Shown in pieces: positions 5,044 to 8,803 of a stretch of 8,803 bases of DNA. Source of the stretch: a bacterium (GTDB lineage: Bacteria; Planctomycetota; J058; JACQDU01); NCBI GenBank assembly GCA_016200955.1, contig JACQDU010000364.1, forward strand, positions 1 through 8,803. Reading direction: 5' to 3'. The notes beneath the pieces are model-generated. The model saw only the letters and a program-made list of their open reading frames with translations. It was not told where the DNA came from and searched no databases. How positions within the stretch are numbered: position 1 is the stretch's first letter; each line of letters starts with the position of its first letter. Both the position numbers and the translations under genes were made by a program.

Positions 5044-6411
5044 TCACTTTCCCACGCAGAACTCGCCGAAGATCCGGTCGAGGAGATCGTCGGTCGCGAC
5101 CGCTCCCGTGAGCTCGCCGAGCGCCTGGAGCGCCGAGCGGAGGTCGACCGCGGCGAGCTCCAGCCGCGCCGGCTCTCTCGATCGGAGGAGCCCCGCCGCG
5201 CGCGCGAGCGCATCGCGCGCGCCGCTCGCGAGCCGCGCTTGCCGCTCGGTCTGGATGAGGTCGGGAGAGAGACCCGGGTCGCGCTCGATCGCTTCCCCGA
5301 TCCTCGAGCGCAGGCCCTTCATGCCTTCTCCCGTGAGCGCCGACACCATGCACGAGAGACCGGCTGTCTCGAGCTTCGCCCGGTCGCTCGCGCCGAGGAG
5401 GTCCAGCTTCGAGACGACGACGAGCGAGGGAGCCTCGCTCCCCGAAGAGGGGCTCCCGGTGCTCGCGAGAGTCGTCGAGTCGACGAGATGCAAGACGAGA
5501 TCGGCCGTTCTCGTGGCGTCCCTCGCGCGCGCGAGCGCCTCGCGCTCGATCTCGCCGCTCGCTTCCTTCTCGCCCGCCGTGTCCACGAGCCGGACCCTCC
5601 TCCCGTCGAGGTCGATCTCGACCGAGACCGCGTCGCGCGTCGTGCCGGCGAGAGGAGAGACGATCGCCGCTTCTCTCCCCGCGAGAGCGTTCAGGAGAGT
5701 GGACTTCCCCGCGTTCGTCTTCCCCGAGAGGACCACCGTGGCCTCGCCCCGGACGACGCCCGGTGCGAGCGAGCGCCGGTCGAGCGCGGCGATCTCCTCC
5801 GCCGTCTTCTCGCACCGCTCCGCGAGAGCGGACGCGGGGTCGAGGCCCGGGAGGTCGTCCTCGGGGAAGTCGATCGTCGCCTCGACGTGAGCGAGGACCC
5901 CGAGCACGGCCTCCTTCGAGCGGTCGATCGCGGCCCTGAGCCCGCCGAGGAGAGCGCGCGCGGCCGCTCGAGCCTCTCCGTCGGCCTCCGCCCGGGTGAG
6001 CGCGAGCACGGCCTCGGCCTGCGCGAGGTCGAGCCTCCCGTTCAGGAAGGCGCGGCGCGTGAACTCCCCCGGCGCCGCCGGCCGCGCTCCCGCTCGCGCG
6101 AGCGCGCTCACGAGGGCCGCGAGGAGCGGAGGCGATCCGCTCACGTGGAGCTCGCACGAGTCTTCTCCCGTGTAGCTCCTCCCCTTCCGAAAGAGCCAGA
6201 GCCGCGCCGGGACCTCGGGCCACGAAGGCAGCGCGAGCGAGCCCCCGAGCACGCGGGCTCTCCTCGTCTCACTTGCATCATCTTCACGTCGAGCCGAGAA
6301 GACCGAGCGCGCGATCTCGAGCGAGCGCGGGCCCGAGAGGCGCACGACGCCGCGAGCCCCGCGCCCCGGCGGCGACGCGAGCGCGAGGATCGTGTCCCCG
6401 ACCTGACTCAC
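5044..6411 (-). CDS. mnmE: tRNA modification GTPase MnmE (TrmE)
   Basis: A G protein that works with MnmG on wobble U34 of tRNA, using a one-carbon unit from a folate. It has 455 residues, the normal size. The N-terminal folate-binding/dimer domain shows DTILALASPPGRGARGVVR (6-24), YTGED (80-84) and GEFTRRAFLNGRLDLAQAEA (115-134). The inserted G domain has the P-loop GKTNAGKST (230-238) with the Asn that supports K+-dependent GTP hydrolysis, G2 GTTRD (256-260), G3 DTAG (277-280) followed by a Glu in the usual catalytic position (E283), and G5 SALTGEG (357-363). The C-terminal helices end in FCVGK, the family's signature tail with its invariant Cys (C451). Two oddities are a G4 of SKLD (334-337) where NKxD is usual, and an HVSGSP stretch where HCHGGP-like sequence is common. 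The GTG start overlaps the yidC stop by 4 nt (GTGA), and residues 4 onward match the family N-terminus, so translation is coupled to yidC. No clear SD is seen. Confidence 0.97.
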   Translation of the reverse strand: MSQVGDTILALASPPGRGARGVVRLSGPRSLEIARSVFSARREDDASETRRARVLGGSLALPSWPEVPARLWLFRKGRSYTGEDSCELHVSGSPPLLAALVSALARAGARPAAPGEFTRRAFLNGRLDLAQAEAVLALTRAEADGEARAAARALLGGLRAAIDRSKEAVLGVLAHVEATIDFPEDDLPGLDPASALAERCEKTAEEIAALDRRSLAPGVVRGEATVVLSGKTNAGKSTLLNALAGREAAIVSPLAGTTRDAVSVEIDLDGRRVRLVDTAGEKEASGEIEREALARARDATRTADLVLHLVDSTTLASTGSPSSGSEAPSLVVVSKLDLLGASDRAKLETAGLSCMVSALTGEGMKGLRSRIGEAIERDPGLSPDLIQTERQARLASGARDALARAAGLLRSREPARLELAAVDLRSALQALGELTGAVATDDLLDRIFGEFCVGK

Positions 6412-8267
6412 ACCTTGACGGGGACGACTCTCGCCTCGTCGCCCTTCGCGGGTCCCTTGGGAGGCCCGAGCCGGCTCTTGATCCATCGCTGCTCGATCAT
6501 GCCGAGCGTCGCCGACGTGATGTAATAGAGGAGGAGTCCGCTCGGGAACATGTAGAACATGTAGCCGAAGACGGGCATCATCCAGTTCATGATCTTCTGC
6601 TGCTCCGCCGCTTGCGGATCGGCGGGCTTGGGCATGGTCCTCATCTGGACGATGTAAACGACGAGCATGACGAACGGCAGGATGCAGAGAGCGTTCGTCC
6701 CCTGGAACGGCAAGTTGAACGGGAGCCGCGCGACGACGTCGGGCTCCGAGAGGTCGCGGATCCAGAGGAACGACGACTGCCTGAGGTCGAACGCGAACGA
6801 GAGCGCGGCCCAGAGCCCGATGAAGATCGGGAACTGGAGGAGCATGGGCCCCATGCACCCGAGCGGGTTCACGCCGTGCTTCTTCATGAGCTCCCATTGC
6901 TCGGCCTGGAAGCGGCGCTGGTCCTCGGGCTTCATCTTCCCGTCTTTGTCGGAGTACTTCTCCTTGAGCTTCGCCGTCTCGGGGCCGAGGGCCTGCATCT
7001 TGAGCGTGTTCCGGACCTGCTTGACCATGAGCGGGTGCAGGCAGGCGCGGACGATGAACGTGAGCAGGATGATCGACGCTCCCCAGCTCTTCGTGAGCGC
7101 GTGGAGCGCCTGGAGGACCCACGTGAGGAGGCCCGCGAGGAAGTCGGCGCCGGGGACGCTGCTCCCGTACTTCGCGAGCTCGCGGAGCCCGGCGTTCGAA
7201 TAGAGAGGCTTGTCGGCGAACGTCGCGTCCGACTTCGGGCCGACGTAGAGGGCGTAGTCCTGGGAGACCGTCGCTCCCGGCGGGACCTCGAACTCCGGGA
7301 CCTTGGCGACCGCGGTCGCCTCGCGCGCGATCGAGTCCACGAAGGACTCGGCGTGCTTCATCTCCTCCGCCGTGGCCTTCCTCCCCGCGAGGTCGAGGAT
7401 CGTCTCCGTCCAGACGGACTCGGGCGGATGCTGCTTGTCCTCGGGGATGACGACGACGGCGAAGTACTTCGCGGTGAGGCCGAAGAACGAGATCCGCGTG
7501 TTGAGCTGGGGCGAGGCCTGGAGCGTGAGCTTCTTGTCCTTCCCGCCCTTCACGAGAGCGAGCGTGTCGCCCTTGGTCGTCGCGTGCCCGCCCTGGCCGT
7601 CCTTCAGGTCGAGCTCGACCTGTATTCCCTGGGGGCGGCATGTCGTCGGCTCGACCATGCCCGCGGGCCCGAAGATCTCGTAGCCGAACCGCTTCGCTTC
7701 CTTGCCGCGGTTCTCGACGGAGACCGTGAGCGTGAGGTGGTAGTCGGAGGGGTCCTCCGACGGCTTCCACTCCTTCGAGAGGACGAGGTCGCCGTCCGGG
7801 TCGAGGTCCTTCTTGTCCTCGTGCGTGATGAGCCGGAAGGAGGACTCCTTGATGTCCTTGAAGGCGAGCGACTCGAGCGCTCCGCCCTTCGTGGAGAGCG
7901 TGGCCCCGAAGCTCGGCCCCTCGAGGATCGTGACCTCGCCCGCTCTCTGGGAGGCGAGCGCCTCGAGGAACTTCTTCCTCCCCTCGGGCGTCGTGTCGGG
8001 CGGAGCGGGCGGGACGGGCGTGGCAGGGTCCGTCTTCGTCTCGCTCGCGCTCGCGGGAGGAGCCGTGCCGTCGCCCTTTTCGCCCGCCCCGTTCTTCTGC
8101 GCCAGCTCGGCCTCGTAGGCCGTCTTCTCCCGGAGCCAGAGTTGTCTCGTCCGGTTGGCCTTCTCCCACTCCGCTCGCTTCTTGGACAAAGGAGCGAGCC
8201 AGACGATCTCGATGATCAGGAAAGCGACGGTGAAGGCGACCACCGCGAGGATGCCGGTCTTGTTCAT
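6408..8267 (-). CDS. yidC: Membrane protein insertase YidC (Oxa1/YidC family, long Gram-negative type)
   Basis: Inserts and folds inner-membrane proteins, alone or with SecYEG. The protein has 619 residues. An N-terminal anchor is at about 5-24 (ILAVVAFTVAFLIIEIVWLA), then a charged stretch and an Ala/Pro/Thr-rich linker (about 60-95). A large periplasmic domain (about 105-365) includes the family-like FFGLTAKYFAVVVIP (261-275). The conserved insertase core has hydrophobic segments near 376-414, 472-495, 523-541 and 562-590. R407 in FIVRACLHPL is the conserved groove arginine. A cytoplasmic coiled loop (415-465) and MGPMLLQFPIFIGLW (472-486) are typical. The C-terminal tail after residue 595 is short. 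The periplasmic domain shows this is the long form found in cells with an outer membrane. ATG at 8267 is preceded by AGGAA (8276-8272), 4 nt away. It overlaps mnmE by 4 nt; no jag/khpB gene lies between, and no rnpA or rpmH is seen upstream in the window. Confidence 0.97.
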   Translation of the reverse strand: MNKTGILAVVAFTVAFLIIEIVWLAPLSKKRAEWEKANRTRQLWLREKTAYEAELAQKNGAGEKGDGTAPPASASETKTDPATPVPPAPPDTTPEGRKKFLEALASQRAGEVTILEGPSFGATLSTKGGALESLAFKDIKESSFRLITHEDKKDLDPDGDLVLSKEWKPSEDPSDYHLTLTVSVENRGKEAKRFGYEIFGPAGMVEPTTCRPQGIQVELDLKDGQGGHATTKGDTLALVKGGKDKKLTLQASPQLNTRISFFGLTAKYFAVVVIPEDKQHPPESVWTETILDLAGRKATAEEMKHAESFVDSIAREATAVAKVPEFEVPPGATVSQDYALYVGPKSDATFADKPLYSNAGLRELAKYGSSVPGADFLAGLLTWVLQALHALTKSWGASIILLTFIVRACLHPLMVKQVRNTLKMQALGPETAKLKEKYSDKDGKMKPEDQRRFQAEQWELMKKHGVNPLGCMGPMLLQFPIFIGLWAALSFAFDLRQSSFLWIRDLSEPDVVARLPFNLPFQGTNALCILPFVMLVVYIVQMRTMPKPADPQAAEQQKIMNWMMPVFGYMFYMFPSGLLLYYITSATLGMIEQRWIKSRLGPPKGPAKGDEARVVPVKV

Positions 8268-8304
8268 GCGATTCCTGGAAGCGCCCTCACCGTGCCGTGA
8301 CGGT

Positions 8305-8310
8305 ATTAAA
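8305..8310 (-). promoter_or_regulatory. Candidate -10 box for yidC
   Basis: TTTAAT on the minus strand is a 5/6 match to TATAAT and lies in the only AT-rich patch of the yidC / small-gene intergenic region, giving a leader of roughly 30 nt. No good -35 box was found at the expected spacing, so confidence is low. Confidence 0.3.
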
Positions 8311-8340
8311 CCACGTGATCTCGAGCGCGCATCCCGTGCT

Positions 8341-8359
8341 TAGAATGCGCCCGCGGAGG
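8341..8359 (+). promoter_or_regulatory. Candidate -10 (TAGAAT) and SD for the 47-residue gene
   Basis: TAGAAT (8341-8346) is a 5/6 match to the -10 box. The SD GGAGGA lies at 8355-8360, 4 nt before the ATG at 8365. The arrangement TAGAATGC..., about 8 nt, GGAGGA is almost the same as in front of mnmG. Transcription would start close to the SD, giving a very short leader. The SD is convincing; the -10 is plausible. Confidence 0.45.
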
Positions 8360-8364
8360 AACGA

Positions 8365-8508
8365 ATGCCCGACCAGGATACCGTGAAGATCGACGTGCTC
8401 ATCGAGCTTCTCATCTCGAAGGGCGTCATCACGCGAGAGGACTACACGAACGCCCTCAACCACAAGCTCGGGATCGCCGTGAAGGCCGCGAAGCAGCCCC
8501 GGAAGTGA
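8365..8508 (+). CDS. Small hypothetical protein (47 residues)
   Basis: ATG at 8365 to TGA at 8508, on the opposite strand to all the larger genes and divergent from yidC. The peptide starts MPDQDTVKIDVLIELLISKG and continues VITREDYTNALNHKLGIAVK, ending in a basic tail (AAKQPRK). The 'LL-x-KG-VIT-x-E-x-(Y/F)' pattern resembles the short helix-turn-helix-like hairpin seen in SHOCT-type domains, but the resemblance is short and I do not claim membership. There is no signal peptide or membrane segment, so it is probably cytoplasmic. A strong SD (GGAGGA, 4 nt upstream) and a protein-like composition with clear amphipathic stretches support a real gene. Function is unknown. Confidence 0.7.
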   Translation: MPDQDTVKIDVLIELLISKGVITREDYTNALNHKLGIAVKAAKQPRK

Positions 8509-8539
8509 CACGATTCCGGCGGTCGGTGCGAGATGAGCA

Positions 8540-8570
8540 CCACCGAGACACGGAGGCACGGAGGCGGTGG
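8540..8570. repeat. CACGGAGG-type dispersed repeat with CCACCG/CGGTGG ends
   Basis: CCACCG (8540-8545) and CGGTGG (8565-8570) are inverted. Between them CACGGAGG is repeated twice in tandem (8549-8556 and 8557-8564). The phrase CACCGAGACACGGAGGCACG belongs to a purine-rich repeat wording I recall from intergenic DNA of many unrelated bacteria, often misread as small 'TTETRRH' proteins. Confidence 0.65.
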
Positions 8571-8598
8571 CCTCCGGGGAGAATGGGAAAAGGGACTG

Positions 8599-8644
8599 GA
8601 ACCACCGAGCGCACCGACGAGCCCGATCAGCTCTTCGGTGGTTC
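8599..8644. repeat. Inverted repeat GAACCACCG / CGGTGGTTC
   Basis: Nine base pairs (8599-8607 with 8636-8644), extended inward by AGC/GCT if a 3-nt bulge is allowed. It shares the ACCACCGAG wording with the repeat at 8540, so both may be parts of one dispersed element. It lies about 90 nt past the stop of the 47-residue gene and could form a transcript end, but no U-run follows on the plus strand. Confidence 0.5.
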
Positions 8645-8765
8645 GAGAAAAATCACCGTTCCATCGATGCGAGGCCGACCCAAAAAGGTACGGAGGCTCC
8701 CTGTGCACCGGATCGGAGAGACCGCTTCGCACGCTCTCAGCAATAGTCGGGGTCTAGGGGGAATT

Positions 8766-8783
8766 CGGGGGGGCATCCCCCCG
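8766..8783. repeat. G-tract/C-tract hairpin near the right edge
   Basis: CGGGGGG (8766-8772) pairs with CCCCCCG (8777-8783) around a 4-nt loop, with an A-run 9 nt further on. There is no U-run on either strand in the proper place for an intrinsic terminator. Its role is unknown. Confidence 0.5.
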
Positions 8784-8803
8784 CAAATGGTGAAAAAAAT
8801 AGC

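Larger units (their letters stand above)
8509..8803. other. Gene-free, repeat-bearing right end
   Basis: No convincing gene on either strand. The stretch holds a GGAGG-type dispersed repeat, a 9-bp hairpin, a G/C-tract hairpin close to the edge, and an A-run. Base composition drops in places (GAGAAAAATC, GTGAAAAAAATAG) compared with the rest of the window. Open frames here (for example one beginning MSTTETRRHGG) are readings of the repeat. Confidence 0.6.

Noticed and set aside
5000..5045. 14-codon ORF (MREEKTALVMLLVV) whose ATG overlaps the mnmE stop as TGATG
   Set aside because: A stop/start overlap is suggestive of coupling, but the product is too short and nothing else supports it.
8287..8559. 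90-codon minus-strand ORF opposite the 47-residue gene
   Set aside because: Antisense shadow without an SD; the plus-strand frame has a strong SD and better composition.
8533..8757. Plus-strand ORF starting MSTTETRRHGG
   Set aside because: It is a translation of the dispersed repeat; such 'TTETRRH' ORFs are typical false genes. No SD at a proper distance.
8766..8783. Intrinsic terminator at the G/C hairpin
   Set aside because: No U-run follows the stem in either direction; the A-run is on the wrong side for a plus-strand terminator and 9 nt from the stem.
8650..8803. tRNA or SRP RNA in the right-end spacer
   Set aside because: No cloverleaf with a T-loop (GGTTCGAAT-like) word and no SRP core sequence (GGTCCGGAAGGAAGC-like) was found.

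Overview
The window is high-GC bacterial DNA. Most of it is a compact set of minus-strand genes around the conserved yidC - mnmE - mnmG block, which often lies near the replication origin. I could not place the organism from sequence alone. Codon use is strongly GC-rich, and the long coiled-coil protein at the left end has a DnaJ-like zinc finger and a Pro/Gln/Asn linker. These suggest a deep-branching high-GC phylum such as Planctomycetota, Acidobacteriota or a relative, but that is a low-confidence inference.

Layout, in the direction of minus-strand transcription (right to left). yidC (8267-6408) encodes the inner-membrane insertase and overlaps mnmE (6411-5044) by 4 nt. A spacer follows that holds a tiny, very basic peptide gene (4891-4811) and a long imperfect inverted repeat (4793-4700). 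Next come mnmG (4637-2802, TTG start with a strong SD) and, 9 nt later, a solitary DNA methyltransferase gene (2792-1899). After a 250-bp gap comes a large protein (start 1646) that runs off the left edge. Its first part has three hydrophobic segments. The rest, encoded in the -1 frame, is a charged coiled coil, a Cys/His cluster, a PQQN repeat linker and a zinc finger with four CxxC pairs. The two parts are separated by an apparent -1 frame break at 1185-1182.

On the plus strand there is one convincing gene, a 47-codon ORF (8365-8508) divergent from yidC with a good SD. The remaining ~300 bp at the right end carry no gene I can support. They hold short inverted repeats, including one of the 'CACGGAGG' dispersed-repeat type.

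How the genes work together: MnmE and MnmG are the two partners of the complex that puts the (carboxymethyl)aminomethyl group on U34 of certain tRNAs. Here their genes are split into two units by the basic-peptide gene and the repeat. YidC is translationally coupled to MnmE. The methyltransferase sits where rsmG is often found after mnmG and has no restriction partner in view. No rRNA, tRNA, CRISPR array, insertion sequence or phage gene was found. The least ordinary elements are the left-edge membrane/coiled-coil/zinc-finger protein with its frame break, the two very small genes, and the paired promoter-like TAGAAT/SD modules.
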